Shown in pieces: positions 1 to 12,592 of a DNA stretch of 64,000 bases (position 1 is its first letter; each line of letters opens with the position of its first letter). A model generated the notes under the pieces. The model was given only the letters and a program-made list of their open reading frames with translations, was not told the origin of the DNA and ran no database searches. Position numbers and translations under genes: made by a program. The DNA is from Terfezia claveryi (lineage: Eukaryota; Ascomycota; Pezizomycetes; Pezizales; Pezizaceae): assembly GCA_015179025.1 (NCBI GenBank), contig WHUX01000003.1, positions 124,001 to 188,000 of the forward strand, given 5' to 3'.

Positions 1-1363
1 GATCTCCCTAGCCGAGTGTACTGTCTAGGAAGGCCTCCTCTACCACCTCGAACGGCTGTATGTGCCGAAAGGAGAGCTGCGCCTTCGATTGATCAAGGAA
101 CACCATGACAGCCTGGTTGTAGGTCACCCTGGAGTGGCCAAAACGTTAGAGCTTCTGGCCAGGGAATACACATGGATTGACCAACGGAAGGACGTGGAGC
201 GGTACGTACGGAACTGCCACGTTTACAAGCGTGCTAAGCCTGTCCGCCACACCCCGTATGGGACCCTGAAACCTCTGGATATCCCTGATCGGCCGTGGCT
301 GCACCTGACTATGGACTTCGTGACAGGGTTGCCAGAAGATTTGGGGTTCAATGCCATCTTGATGGTGGTAGATCGGTTGACGAAAATGAGGCATGTTATA
401 CCTTACCGGGACACCTGCTCCACCCCAGAGTTAGCCAATCTCTACTTCAACAATGTATTCCGATACCATGGCCTTCCTGAGTCGATCGTATCCGACCGTG
501 GCCCTCAGTTTACCTCAGAATTCTAGCAAGCCTTCTGCGAACTTCTGGGGATCAAAGTACGCCTGTCAATGGCATATCACCCCCAGACGGAGGGCCAATT
601 AGAGAGGATGAACGTCATTATGGAGCAATATCTGCGGGCCTTTGTCAATTACCAGCAGGATAACTGGGTTTCGTTGCTGGCCACCTGCGAATTCGCCCCG
701 AACAAACAGTTCTCGGAATCCTCCAAAACCTCCCCTTTCCTGGCTAATTATGGTTGGCACCCCCGGTTCATGGATGCCCTGGCGCCCCTGCAGAAAGCCC
801 AACCCCTAGCCAAGGAATTCGCAGCCGGAATCACTGAGCTCCACTCGACCCTGAAGGCAGAGCTGAGGTATACGCAAGCCAAGCAAGCCGAATATGCCAA
901 CGGCTCACAGTTGCCAGCCCCCAGATATCAGCTAGGCGACAAGGTATGGCTCTCCAGCCGGCACTTCCGAACAGAACGGCCCTCCCGCAAGCTCGACCAC
1001 AAGTTCCTGGGTCCATTTGAGGTGTTGGCTGCTGTGGGCACTCATGCCTACCGCCTGAGGTTCCCCAAAGACATCAAACGACATCCAGTCGTCCATGTCT
1101 CCGAGATCGAGCCTGCCGCTAGCGACCCTCTCCCCGGCCAGAAACACCCTCCACCTCCCTCCGTGGTTATCGAAGGTGAGGAGGAATAGGAGGTAGAGGA
1201 AGTGCTGGACTCCCGAAGAAGGTATGGGCACCTGCAATATAAGGTCAAATGGCTGGGAGATGAGGAGACGACCTGGCAACCAGCGGAGGACCTGGAAAAC
1301 GCACTGGACTTGGTCACTCTGTTTCACCAGCGTTACCTCCGGAAGCCTTGCCCCGCCCAATGA
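1..1363 (+). pseudogene. Ty3/gypsy chromovirus pol fragment (integrase + chromodomain)
   Basis: This is the 3' part of a chromovirus polyprotein, entering from outside the window, and it normally inserts retrotransposon cDNA into chromatin. One frame runs to the TGA at 1361. It contains an H2C2 zinc-binding region (about 100-240), an integrase core with LTMDF and VSDRGPQF (first two acidic residues) and the glutamate in GQLER, an integrase C-terminal region, and a chromodomain (1190-1340, with YKVKWLG and TWQPAED). Two in-frame stops, TAG at 524 (where Trp is expected after SEF) and TAG at 1187, split it. The second zinc-finger cysteine is Tyr (NCHVYK). All these changes fit C-to-T transitions on one strand or the other. 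The 5' part (gag to RNase H) lies outside the window. The family assignment is secure; the element is dead as written. Confidence 0.9.
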
Positions 1364-1557
1364 TGTTCTTGTAGTCCTGGAATTGGTTATTAGGGTTGTT
1401 TTGTCGCTGTTGTTATTGTCGTTGTTGTTGGGATTATTGTTGGTATGTACTTCCAGCGTTGGGGTTGTGTTATGGGTTATTGGTTTTAGTCGCCTGTTTT
1501 GTTTGTATGTTTTTGTCTTTTCTTTTGCCTTGTCTTTCGTCACTGGGGCTCCGAGCC

Positions 1558-1570
1558 TAAAGGGGGGATA
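1558..1570 (+). other. polypurine tract of the gypsy element
   Basis: TAAAGGGGGGATA directly precedes the TGTCAC start of the downstream LTR, the expected plus-strand priming site. The 195 bp before it are a GTT-rich untranslated stretch. Confidence 0.65.
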
Positions 1571-1571
1571 G

Positions 1572-2191
1572 TGTCACAACCGTCCTTTCCTAGCCGGGTT
1601 TGAGAGTCAGATGGGATTCCGTCTAACTCTCGTTATTGTTGATTGATATCATTGTTATCTCTGTTCCTGAGATAAGGGGTATCGGGAACCTTATTCCTTC
1701 CGGTGGCCTTGGCCAGCCAGGAAGAAATCCTGTATATATAGCTTGCTCTCTCCGCCCTCTCGTTGGATCCCCATCCAACATCTTGTATATCCAATACAGG
1801 ACCTTGCCTCTCCCAATGCTTGTGCACCTCCCTTGTGCACCCCCTTGTCTCGTGAACAGCTCTGCAGCACAGCTGCCTCCCTCCGACATATGCGGCAACT
1901 GCCACCGCGTGTCTCGTGCCCCTTGCCCTCGGCCTCTCTTGCCCCTTGCCCTTGCCTTGTCCCTGCCTTCCCCTGATCACACACGTAGTGTTCCTACATG
2001 TGTCTTGCCCTAGCTCCTGCCTTCTGAACATCCTGCCCCCCGTGACATCGTCCGTGATATCCGTGACAGGTGTCTGTGACAAGCCTAGTTTTCCTAGTCA
2101 TACACGTAGCGCTCCTACGTGTGTCTCACCTCATCCCTGTCCTCACCCCGGCGTACCCCTTGGTCGCCCCGTCCCTAGAGCCATCGTTACA
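1572..2191 (+). repeat. 3' LTR of the gypsy element
   Basis: It starts TGTCACAACC right after the polypurine tract and probably ends at GTTACA (2186-2191), about 620 bp. Two near-repeats of an ACACGTAG...CTACRTGTGTC motif lie near 1980 and 2100. The partner LTR is outside the window, so the right border rests only on the terminal dinucleotide and on a similar ending of the LTR-like block at 50,732-51,143. Confidence 0.6.
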
Positions 2192-2197
2192 ATATAT

Positions 2198-3153
2198 AGG
2201 AAAACTATAGTTGCTAAGGCCGACTGGTAAGGCTGACAATTTAGACTTTCCAAAGACAATGAGATAAGGGATAACAAGAAAAGTGGCATGACAGTGATCA
2301 ATAGCGCTCAGCACTCTTTCGCCCGTAGCTACCGTACTATTCAATGCCTGGCCTGGAAATAGTCATATTGGGCAATCGTAGTTGTGGTATTGTGATATGT
2401 GCGGAGTTCACACTTTGTTATATGTTTTGTAGGAATTCATACATTTGTGGGCTTATATATATATATGCACAAGAAACTCGTACTTTTGGAGACTTATATA
2501 TATATATGCGAGAAACTCATGCTTTTGGAAACATATAAGCCTGCGAATGCATGGATTTCTTGCATATATATATATATATGTCTCCAAAAGCATGAGTTTC
2601 TCACACATATATATATATATATGTACGCGAATGCATATATTTCTCGCATATATATATATATATATGTCCCAAAAAGCATGAGTTTCACGTACATATATAT
2701 ATAAGTCTCCAAAAGCATGAGTTTCTCACATATATATATATATATATGCCTGCGAATGTATGGATTTCTCGCATATATTCCAAAAGCAAGAGTTTCTCGC
2801 ACATATGTATATATTTGCCCGTGAATACATGGATTTCTCACATATATATATATATATGTCTCCAAAAGCACGAGTTTCTTGCACATATATATATATATGC
2901 CCGCGAATGCATGAATTCCTACAAAACATATCACAAAGTATGAACTCCGCATATATCTCTATACAACGACTACGATTTTCCAATATGACTATTTCTAGGC
3001 CAGGCATTGAATAGTACGGTACCCGCGGGCGAAAGGGGGCTGAGCACCATTGATCACTGTCCTGCCACTTCTCTTGTTATCCCTTATCTTATTGTCTTTA
3101 GAAAGTCTAAATTGTCGGCCTAACCAGTTAGTCTTAGCAACTATAGTTTTCCT
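2198..3153. mobile_element. Foldback element 1 (long terminal inverted repeats, TA-rich core)
   Basis: The left arm (2198 to about 2450) and right arm (about 2900 to 3153) are near-complementary over about 250 bp; both outer ends read AGGAAAACTATAG. The core is a mosaic of (TA)n tracts alternating with two spacers, one containing CTCCAAAAGCATGAG and one containing GCGAATGCATGGATTTC, in both orientations. It has no coding capacity. It is flanked by TA-rich DNA, so a target duplication cannot be read. A MITE or foldback DNA transposon is the simplest reading; a related one-armed copy lies at 23,243-23,830. Confidence 0.8.
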
Positions 3154-3204
3154 GTATATATACCTACCTTCCCCGTGCATTTTCCCTTCGCTGTCTATCC
3201 CAGC

Positions 3205-3375
3205 ACATTACGGCTAGCATTAGAGTGACTATTGGAGCGAGTATTACAGCGAGTATTAGAGCGAGTATTAGAGCGAGTATTAGAGTGAGTATTAGAGTAA
3301 GTATTGGAGTGAGTATTAGAGCAAGTGTTAGAGCGAGTATTAGAGTGAGTGTTAAAGCGATTGAAGAAGCGATTG
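3205..3375. repeat. 12-bp minisatellite (GAGTATTAGAGC)
   Basis: About 14 imperfect copies of a 12-bp unit. The same array follows the related foldback arm at 23,880-24,080, so it is part of a larger interspersed repeat. Confidence 0.85.
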
Positions 3376-3593
3376 CATGTTCTATATATATATCTATTAC
3401 TTAATAATGCTGTGTATATAACTTTAGTGAATACAATAGATATTTCTGCTCCATGCATATTCAATGGCTGCAATAGTGGTACGTAGCTGGCTAATATAAG
3501 AGCGTCATAGATACAAGCAGTAAACGGGTGTGCATTATAGAAGAGAGTGATTTGGGGCCCTGGTTCAGCAATGCTAGCTATGGAACTTATAGC
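3376..3593. repeat. Interspersed repeat carrying an unfilled target site
   Basis: This segment (GCATGTTC, a (TA)5 run, then TCTATTACTT, and on to GGGGCCCTGGTTCAGCAA and TATGGAACTTATAG) has a diverged copy whose two halves lie at 24,085-24,098 and 32,329-32,522. Here the halves are contiguous, so the copy preserves the state before the 8.2-kb transposon inserted in the other. No ORF of note. Confidence 0.8.
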
Positions 3594-3609
3594 TTTAGGG
3601 ACAAGCAGC

Positions 3610-3837
3610 CCATCTCATGTTGAGTCCAAGAAGTGGTAGCATGCTTCTGTTGCATCAAAGGTGTGGGAGCACACTTGTATTACGTCCTGGGCGTGGCACC
3701 TCCTGCGCACGAGTGTTGCGTCCTGACGCTGGCATACCAAACGTTTGGCATCCTGATTGTAAGTTCCTGTCCTATGTATCCTGTGCATCCGACGCACAGG
3801 AAGACACATGATGCGAATATTTTTTTTGCTGATATAG
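3610..3837 (+). repeat. Fragment resembling the right end of the Plavaka element
   Basis: It is rich in GACGC/GCGTC motifs and ends AATATTTTTTTTGCTGATA, closely matching the right terminus of the 8.2-kb transposon at 32,060-32,328. It is either a truncated copy or a short non-autonomous relative; no matching left end is seen next to it. Confidence 0.65.
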
Positions 3838-4129
3838 TGCTAGTTCCTTTCGAGACTCATTTGCAGATACGAGATGTGCAATACGAGACATAAGAAATTC
3901 CTTCTTCTTTTTAAGAATTGAGGCTGATAGGTCATAGTTCAGACTGCTATGTCTGTGGTGGTTGCAAATTGCGCATGTTTTCATAGTGAACATGTGGTTG
4001 TTCATAGCATGGGAACTGCTATGAGTTGGACAGTAGAAATCTCAACAAAAGCACCAGTGCATCTTTATGTGCTGTTGCCAATTGCTATGAGCTAGGTCAA
4101 TAGCAATTTCCTTTACTTCTTCGAGAGCG
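3838..4129. other. Spacer without recognised feature
   Basis: AT-rich sequence between the transposon-end fragment and the degenerate gypsy element. No supportable gene or repeat was seen. Confidence 0.5.
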
Positions 4130-7100
4130 AGGGTGTTTTATTGAGCATTTTCAGAAGAGGGAGGCCTATATCTTAGTCCAAAAACTGTTAAAGGTTTGTT
4201 CTTATTTATATTGGGTACACAATCATACTCGCTAAAAACTTCTTTTAGTATAATAGATAGAGTCTCGTCATCTACGGACTCTTCTTTCTTCATTATGTCA
4301 TATTCGCTTTCTTTATTCTAGATGCCCTCGAAGTATAGACAGAAGATATAGTGTCTAAGTTTTTTGGCTCTTCTACAATATTTGTTGAAGTTATAGTCAA
4401 CATGCTTGAAATTGATAGCTCTACGAGAAACCAAATTGTTCTAAGTGGAGGTTTCTGGTAAGTGGAAAGTTCTTAAAGCATTAGTAGATATATTGCAGTT
4501 GTAGGTATAGTTAGGAGGATCAATACTATTGGAAATATAATTGTCCTTAGTGGTAGAAGTGTCTAAGTATTTATGCTTTTTTAATAGAGTATCTGCTATC
4601 AAATTTTCCTTTCCTATAGTATACTATATATTTGTATCAAATTCTATTAGGTAATCTTGCCATCACTTCAATTTCTGGCTTGTAGGCATTTGAGTATGAA
4701 AGGTTACTAATAGTTTGTAGTTGGTAAGAATAGTGAACTTGTGACCTGTTAATTATACTTCAAAAAATTTTAATAAGTCAATAATTGCTAATAATTCTTT
4801 TTGAAAGGTAGGATAATTAAGTTATACTAGATTAAATTTTCTAGAATAGAAGTATGATGGTCTGATATATGTCAACAGTCCTTGACCTATCTATAATACT
4901 AGTCCTATATCACTAGCATTACAGACTAAATATTTGGGTTCAATAGACTCATTATTCCAGTGCTTTAAAATATGTGGGGAATTCACGAGTTCCTTAAGTT
5001 TTTCAAATACTGCATTATGAGTATTTGTCTATTCCTATTTCTTTGTTTCTCCTTGCAGTTCTGACAGGGTGTTTGCATATGACACTAAGTCAGGAATAAA
5101 TCTACTAAGATAATTAATAATTCTGAGAAATCCTCTAAGATCCTTTTTTCTTATGGGAGTTGGAAATATTAATATAGTAGTCCTTTTCTTTGGGTCTACA
5201 TGTAATCTATCTAATATCAAAATATGTTCTAAGATTTCTAATCTTGGAGTAAAGAACTGGTATTTACTTTCTTTGAGATAGAATTTCTCATCCTGTAGAT
5301 ATTGAAGTACTTTCTTCAGTAATTCTACATGTTCTTCATATGTTTTAGAGAATATAATAATGTCATCAATATACATAATTAAATTTTTATAGACAATGTC
5401 CTTAAAAATTTTATGCATAATACAAACTATAGTAGCTAGTACATTACGATCCTCTTATTGCATAACTCTACTTCTAAAATATTCTATATGACATAAAAAG
5501 GTAGAGTATTACTCAGATTCTTTATTATTCCTAATATTAAAAAATCTATTGGCTAAGTCGAGCTTAGTCTAAATGGAATTCTCTGCTACTAGTTCAATTG
5601 CTTCATTAATATCTGGCAATGGGGTATGGTCCAGTTCGACAGCTAAATTGCAGTCTTGATAGTCATTGACATGTCTGGCTTCTTCCAGTTTATCACATTT
5701 AGGAATAGTAAACATGACTACAGTATTTGTATCATTTTCTACTCTATATATATGACTTGATACTTCTTCTTCGACTAATTTGTCATGGATTTGTTGTCTA
5801 AATCAATGTCCTAAAGGTCCCCATTTTAGTATCTAAGTAGCTCTATCTTTTAGTTTGATAAAGTGATTAATCTTTCTTAGTGGTAGTAATTCCTATAGAA
5901 TTGTCTTGGAAAATAATAAAGGAAACGCTATTACAGGGTTAAATTGTGTCTATACCATAGAAACAGCTGTCATAAGTTCTCTTTCTGAATCAGTTTCTTC
6001 CACATCACGAATATTTTCCCAATTATCTGGTTTACTGTAATCTATAACTGATTCATAGCTGACTTATGTATATACTGATCTTATACCATTTACTATAGTT
6101 CTAGATCTCTTCTATACACTTAGCTAGAATTGAGGAATATTTTCCAGTTGGATAGTGACTGGTTCCTAATAGGCAGGAATTATTACTCGCACTTTGCTAA
6201 GAGCAGGTTCTCTTAGTATCATATCCTATCCAGTTAAATGAGCTATATAGAACATTCATTCTTCTACATAACCTATTCAATTAAGTTTGATAGTACAAGC
6301 TTTATCTATTGTTCCTTTTGAACCTTTAATTGCCATACTTAATGATTTCTTCTCGATACTTCTAGTAGGGATTTTATATGGGTGTACAAATTAAGGATTA
6401 ATTAAGTCTCTTCCTTTCATTTGAAGATTAATTAAAGCTAGTGTGGGGTGTTCGTTAGCTCTAACGAATACTTTACTAAAATCTAGTACCTGTTTTGATA
6501 AGGGTTAATCATTGATTTTATCTTTGTTGTTTTTATTCTTAGTGGCTATTAGTATAGCTAAATCTTGTATGGCTATGTGCATGAGTACCTTATTTTGTAG
6601 TTTCCTACAGTCCTTGTAGGAGTGTCTAGGGTTCCAACACTATAGATATTTCTTGTCTCTAATTAATTGCATCTTCGTCTTCTGATCTAATTTTTTCATA
6701 ATGGTGTCCCAATCTGAGTCCTTCCATTTTTTTGTATTGGGTTTGGTATTAGAATTGCTGCTAGAATTAAATCTTGTTTTTTGTCATTGATTCTGGTTCC
6801 TACATAGACTGTAACTCCAATTTTCATTCCGAAGGTATTGTCATCAAGATGTATTTGGTGTAGGTGGTAGGGTAATATCTTTCTTTGAAGCTTCATATAA
6901 CTTTGCTTGATATACAAGCTGATTATTTGACCATTATTCTTTGATTAAAGGAATTCATGTAGCTGACATATATGGTGGCAAGTGATTAAGAAACTTTCTT
7001 CCTTTTACTTCCTGTGATATTGACTGTTTGTCATCTTTATCAATTAATTTGATTTGTATTTCAGTTAGCCAATTGATGAACTATTTAATTTCCATTTGAC

Positions 7101-7996
7101 ATCCATCCTTGTATGGTGTGGCTATCTCCCATCATTTCCACAAAATGTTCTTACTAGTCGAGAGTATCAGAAAATCCCTTAGTACTAGTATGAATCTAAA
7201 GAATATTGTATTCTTTCCTTTCTCTCTTAGAAATTGATTATAAGTAGTGAGCATACTTCCTTCCATTCTGAATCTAACAATTTCTAAAGCTGAAGCACCT
7301 TCCAAATCTATTTCTTTAATAACAAACCAACGTTGCATTGTTGTGGCTCAAGAGTCAAAATATTGTAAGTCTTGCCATTTTTTGTCTTCTCCTCTTATTT
7401 TTTCTAGTAGAATAATCTTTATTCCTTTTAAAGCATTCGTTGCTTTATGGTTACCTGTTGTAACCATTCCTGTTATAGATTCCCATTGCTAGTGTTCAAC
7501 TGATTTTCCTTTTTTGGGTTTTCTTTTTAAAGTTTGACTTGTAACTGATAATACCTTATTAGAGTCTAAGCTATCATCTCCACTATTATTGGAGTCTCAT
7601 TCTCTTCTTTACATTTTCTGCTTCTGCTGGTCTAGTCCTGTGTCTAGATTATCATCTTCTTCTAGTAATTCTATATTTTCTGGTAGTTGGTTTTTGTCAT
7701 CTAGTTCTTTAGCTGACCCAGTCCTCCTTTCTGGTGTCTCAGGTACTCGACCTTTGTCTTTTGATTGATTTTTTGGTATTCTCAGGAACACTCCTAGAAG
7801 TTCTTTGCTAGAATTGAAAAAATCCTCCATAGTATGCGCTGATTCTTCCCGATGAGTGCTACTTATCATGAATGCTATTATTTCTTTCCAGTTATTTATT
7901 ACCTTATTCAGTTTCCTTAAAAGTGGAACATCAGGTTTCTTTAATTCCTTACTTAAAAATGCGTTTATTTCTAAGTCTTTTTCTTTGAATAGGTAA
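4130..7996 (-). pseudogene. Degenerate Ty3/gypsy element, gag-PR-RT-RNase H
   Basis: Reading leftward on the minus strand: a gag-like region (about 7996-6700), a zinc-knuckle remnant (CWNPRHSYKDC, near 6640), an aspartic-protease-like region (about 6450-6190), reverse transcriptase (about 5850-5040) and RNase H (about 5030-4480). The RT shows VNDYQDCNLA, a TKLDLANRFFNI stretch and the catalytic YIDD box at about 5361-5373. The RNase H end shows IGKENLIADTLL. Tens of in-frame stops interrupt it, many where Trp or Gln is expected (TGG or CAR to TAR), and the DNA is AT-rich. No integrase, LTR or ends were found; the upstream end abuts the minisatellite-cored repeat. It is an old, RIP-like-mutated retrotransposon. 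The order gag-PR-RT-RNase H is what places it in Ty3/gypsy. Confidence 0.82.
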
Positions 7997-7997
7997 G

Positions 7998-9104
7998 GGC
8001 GGCAAGACACGGCAAGTCCCTATTTCCAAGGTGTGCCTGGCTGGGACTTAGAGCTTTTCTCCTGTTCATTCCTTCCAAATAATTTTGCTCGCTCAATTCT
8101 ACCTGGTTCGCTCGCTCATTTTCTCGCTCATTTTCTCGCTGATTTGCTTGCTTGATTCTAGGCTGATTTGCTCGCTCGATTATATGCTGATTTGCTCGCT
8201 CGATTATATGCTGATTTGCTCGCTCGATTCTAGGCTGATTTCCTCGCTCGATTATATGCTGATTTGCTCGCTCGATTATATGCTGATTTGCTCGCTCGAT
8301 TATATACTGATTTGCTCGCTCGATTATATGCTGATTTGCTCGCTCGATTATATGCTGATTTGCTCGCTCGATTCTAGGCTGATTTCCTCGCTCGATTATG
8401 TGCTGATTTGCTCGCTCGATTATATGCTGATTTGCTCGCTCGATTATATGCTGATTTGCTCGCTCGATTATAGGCTGATTTCCTTGCTCGATTATATGCT
8501 GATTTGCTCGCTCGATTATATGCTGATTTGCTCGCTCGATTATATGCTGATTTGCTCGCTCGATTATATGCTGATTTGCTCGCTCGATTCTAGGCTGATT
8601 TCCTCGCTCGATTATATGCTGATTTGCTCGCTCGATTATATGCTGATTTGCTCGCTCGATTCTAGGCTGATTTCCTCGCTCGATTCTATGCCAGTGGTGA
8701 TTTCCTTGCTCAATTCTTTGCTGATTTCCTTTCTCAATACTAGGCTGATTTGCTTGCTCGATTCTACGCTGGTTTGCTCGCTCATTTTCTCGCTGATTTG
8801 CTTGCTCGATTCTAGGCTGATTTGCTCGCTCGATTGTATGCTGATTTGCTCGCTCGATTGTAGGCTGATTTCCTCGCTCGATTCGGTGATATCCTTGCTC
8901 AATTCTCTACTGATTTCCTCGCTTAATTCTAGGCTGATTTCCTCGCTCGATTCTAGGCTGAGTTGCTTGCTCAATTCTAGCGGATATCCAGGTTAATATG
9001 GACAGTGAATTGCAGGCTCATATGGACGGCGAATCTAGGATTCTAGGGACGCGGATGTAAAGGCTGGTACAGATGGGGGTTTTGAGGCGCAGCGTGTTAG
9101 ATAG
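7998..9104 (+). repeat. Minisatellite-cored interspersed repeat, copy 1 (24-bp unit)
   Basis: A unique head (from GGCGGCAAGACACGG at 7998 to about 8090) leads into about 35 tandem copies of a 24-bp unit like TGATTTGCTCGCTCGATTAT plus 4 bp, then a unique tail (about 8990-9104) ending TGTTAGATAGC. Head, array and tail recur in reverse orientation at 18,808-19,687, so the whole block moves or is copied as a unit. Long open frames through it are artefacts of the unit length being a multiple of three. Confidence 0.85.
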
Positions 9105-9968
9105 CCTTATTAGATAATCGTGAGAATAAAATGGATTATTTCAAAATGCATATAATGCAGGTGAACTACAAGAACAAGCGCGGTAGCGCGGGCGTGGATA
9201 TGCTGGGAGACCATTTGCGTTGGAGTTTGGAATGGGATGGTGACTGCGTAGAGGGTAGAGGTTAAGGTAGACATGAATCTAGGAATATGGCATCAAATGA
9301 TTTACGTTGGTTAGGCCAAATAAGTTGGGTGTGCGTAAGGAAATATAAGAAGATATGAATATTTATGCCATCCCGGAACGGCCTGGGTAATATCGCAATC
9401 TCACAACGGCCCGGTCCATACCGGTATGGGGGGCCATACCGGTATGGCCCGGGCAATCCTGGAACGGCCCGGTCCATACCGGTATGGCCTGGAATCCCGG
9501 AACGGACCAGAACATATATATATATGTCCCCAAAAGCACGAGTTTCTCGCAGATATATATATATATGCCCGCGGATACATAGAATTCTCGCATATATATA
9601 TATATGTCCCCAAAAGCACGAATTTCTCGCAGATATATATATGTTCTGGTCCGTTCCGGGATTCCAGGCCATACCGGTATGGACCGGGCCGTTGCGAGAT
9701 TGCGAGATTACTCAGGCCGTTCCGGGATGGCATAAATATTCATATCTTCTTATATTTTCTTACGCATTTGGCCTAACCAATGTAAATCATTTGATGCTAT
9801 ATTCCTAGATTCATGTCTACCTTAACCTCTACCCTCTACGCAGTCACCATCCCATTCCAAACTCCAACACAAATAGTTTTCCAGCATAGCCGCACTTGTT
9901 CTTGTAGTTCACCTGCATTATATGCATTTTGAAATAATCCATTTTATTCTCACAATTATCTAACAAGG
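9105..9968. mobile_element. Foldback element 2 (about 865 bp palindrome)
   Basis: The left arm from CCTTATTAGATAATCGTGAG and the right arm ending CACAATTATCTAACAAGG are near-complementary over about 400 bp each. Subterminal parts carry palindromic CCATACCGGTATGG and GGAACGGCC motifs. The centre (9510-9645) holds the same TA runs and CCCCAAAAGCACGAG spacers as foldback element 1. No coding capacity. It sits exactly at the 3' end of minisatellite repeat copy 1, and no clear target duplication is visible. Confidence 0.8.
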
Positions 9969-10286
9969 TAATTGAGGTTGACGATGATGTGGTCACCCTG
10001 ATTTGGCAATGATCACTACTTGGGCAAAGATCATAGTCATATTGAAGGTTATAGAAAAAAAGGAGTCTCGATCCCTGAAGTGGTTACTAAGAAAGACACT
10101 TATATCAAAAGGCAAAACGAGTTACTCCAGTTCACTATACTCTGAGCGCCATCATACTACTTCTTAGGTCGCCCTCATTGTAGACTTATGGTTTGGTGGA
10201 GATATAGTGAACTGGAGCATTAAGAAATGGATATCTGACAACTCTGCTCCCAGTCTACCGATAGTGATATTAAGGCAATTAACTTC
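9969..10286. other. Spacer with a short inverted repeat
   Basis: No gene seen. CTCCAGTTCACTATA (about 10,127) and its near complement in ATATAGTGAACTGGAG (about 10,207) could pair across about 70 bp. Origin not recognised. Confidence 0.4.
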
Positions 10287-10372
10287 TTGCCTCTACTGGG
10301 AATTGAACTCAGGCCCTCAATAAATAAATATAAACCATAAAGTAAAGAACTTACCACTGCGCTATGCCTACT
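10287..10372 (-). other. tRNA-like unit (A and B box), pseudo-tRNA or SINE head
   Basis: On the minus strand TAGCGCAGTGG (10,353-10,363) matches an RNA polymerase III A box, and GAGTTCAATTCCC (10,298-10,310) resembles a B box about 45 nt downstream. A T-arm with one mismatch can be drawn, but the acceptor arm does not pair, so a functional tRNA is unlikely. Confidence 0.45.
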
Positions 10373-10514
10373 GTCAGTTTCAAACACTATAGTGCTATAT
10401 TCTGCTAAAACTTATTACTTTTTCCACTTGCCAATTCAATTGTAGAGACAGGCACATAGAGATAGGAAATATACAGCGTATAGAGACAGGAAACATACAG
10501 CGATAGGAAACATA

Positions 10515-11845
10515 CAGTAATATAAATATTTGCTCACTCTATATACTAGTCTAGATATTTGCTCGCTCTATTTACCAGCTTGGATATTTGCTCATTCTAC
10601 ATATCAGCCTAGATATTCGTTTGCTCTATATATTGGCCTGGATATTCACTCACTCTATATGTCAGCCTGAATATTCACTTACTCTATATATTAGCCTGGA
10701 TATTTGCTCACTTAATATGTCTACCTGGATATTCGCTTGCCCCAAATATCAGCCTAGATATTTGCTTGCCCCATATATCAGCCTAGATATTTGCTCACCT
10801 TATATATCAGCCTAGATATTTGCTTGCCCCAGATATCAGCTTGGATATTTGCTGGCTCTAGATATTAGCCTGAATAACCCCCTCCAGTGAGCCTGCATAT
10901 TCCCCCTATATCAGCCTGGATATTTGCTCACTCTATATGTCAGCCTGGATATTTGCTCACCCCATATATCAGCCTGGATATTTGCTCGCCCCATATATCA
11001 GCCTGGATATTTGCTTGCTCCAGATATTAGCCTAGATATTTGCTGGCCCTAGATATTAGCCTAAATAACCCCCTCCGGTGAGCCTGCATATTCCCCCTAT
11101 ATCAGCTTGAATATATGCTTGCTCTATATGCTAGCCTAGATATTTGCTTGCTCTATATGCCAGACTAGATATTCACTGGCCCTAGATATCAGCCTAGATA
11201 TTTGCTCACTCTATATGCCAGTCTGGATATTTGCTCACTCTATATGTGAGCTTAGATATGCACTCGCCGTAGATATTAGCCTGGATATTAGCTTGCCCTG
11301 AATATTAGCCTGCATATTCGCTTGGCCTAGATATTAGCCTGGATATTCACTCGCTCCATATGCTAGCCTGAATATTTGCTTACTTTATATGTTAGCCTGG
11401 ATATTCTCTCACTCTATATGTTAGCCTGGATATTCGCTTGCTCTATATGTTAGCCTGGATATTCGCTCACTCTACATGTCAGCCTGGATATTCGCTCACC
11501 CTGAATATCAGCCTATATATTTGCTCACTTTATATGTCAGCCTGAATATTTGCTCGCTCTATATGTCAGCCTGAATATTCGCTCGCTCTATATGTCAGCC
11601 TGGATATTCACTTGCCCTATATGTCAGCTTGGATATGTGCTTGCTTTAGATATCAACCTGGATAACCACCTCTGGTGAGCCTAGATATTCCCCCTATATC
11701 TCATTGGATATTTGCTCGCTATGGATATCAGCCTGGATATTCGCTTACTCTATATGCCAACCTGAATATTTGCTTGTACTGGATATCAGCCTGGATATTC
11801 GCTTGCCCTATATGTCAGTAGGGATATTCGATTGCTAGTACAATG
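10515..11845. repeat. Large 29-bp minisatellite
   Basis: About 45 diverged copies of a roughly 29-bp unit (CAGCCTGGATATTYGCTCRC followed by TCTATATGT), with two longer interruptions containing AACCCCCTCC(A/G)GTGAGCCTG. No coding sequence. Confidence 0.85.
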
Positions 11846-11984
11846 CAGGTGGATATGGCTAATTAGTAAGAAGAATAGGTATGCAAAGCCCATAGATGTA
11901 GGTAATAAGGCAGAATAAGGGAGCATGTGTGGAGCGCTAGTATGTGTGTAATTGGGGTAATATGCAGGTAATTGGGGTAAACAA
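11846..11984. other. Left flank of the copia insertion, with target duplication
   Basis: GGTAATTGGGGTAA repeats lead into AACAA (11,980-11,984). Related GGTAATTGGGGTGAACAA repeats continue beyond the element at 17,853, so the element split a local repeat array. Confidence 0.7.
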
Positions 11985-12592
11985 TTTAAGAGATAAAGGA
12001 GGGAAGTACAGCAGTGAGATCCAAATGTCTACTGAAGGATAATACGAATGAGCGAAGTGAGATTGTCACATAGAGATATGAAGAAGTGAGAGCTGTATTG
12101 CAGCGAAGAGATGCGTTGTGATGTGATTATTATTCTATCTCTATCTAACAGGAAACGAATGAGATATATATATATGAATAAACGTACATAAGAAAGTGAA
12201 GAAGAAGAAGGACATATAAGTAGCACGCAATGCCTGTGAAGGCCGAAGCATGCAATGCCTGTGAAGGCCGATGCTTGCCATATGATCTGCAGGCCAGACC
12301 ATGCAATGCCTGTGAAGGCCAAAGCACGCAATGTCTGTGAAGGCCGAAGCACGTAATGCCTGAGAAGGCCGAAGCACGCAATGTCTGTGAAGGCCGATGA
12401 TTGCCATATGATCTGCAGGCCAGAGCACGCAATGCCTGTGAAGGCCGAAGCACGCAATGCCTGTGAAGGCCAAAGCACGCAATACCTGAGAAGGCCGTTG
12501 CTTGCCATAAGATCTGTAGGCCGAAGGTCACTACGTGTGGAATAGCAAGGCATGGGCGAAATGAATGAATGTAGGGCATTCAATCACTAACA
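11985..12592 (-). repeat. Copia 3' LTR
   Basis: 608 bp, starting TGTTAGTGATTGAATGCC on the minus strand and ending CTCTTAAA. It contains a run of GCATTG...GGCCTTCACAG repeats also present in the 5' LTR. The non-CA terminus is unusual, but the target duplications support the border. Confidence 0.9.

Noticed and set aside
1224..2230. Several mid-sized frames over the 3' untranslated region and LTR of the gypsy element
   Set aside because: They overlap one another on both strands within the LTR and have low-complexity composition; none matches a known domain.
2399..3007. Tyr/Ile-rich open frames on both strands (YIYIYI)
   Set aside because: Translations of TA runs in the foldback core.
8085..8996. 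Open frame of about 300 codons made of LICSLDYM-like repeats
   Set aside because: It follows the 24-bp minisatellite; any frame without a stop in one unit stays open. Not a protein gene.
12029..12583. Frames with CFGLHRHCVL-type repeats in the copia LTRs (also 17,396-17,838)
   Set aside because: Encoded by repeated GGCCTTCACAGGCATTG words in the LTR; present in LTRs only.
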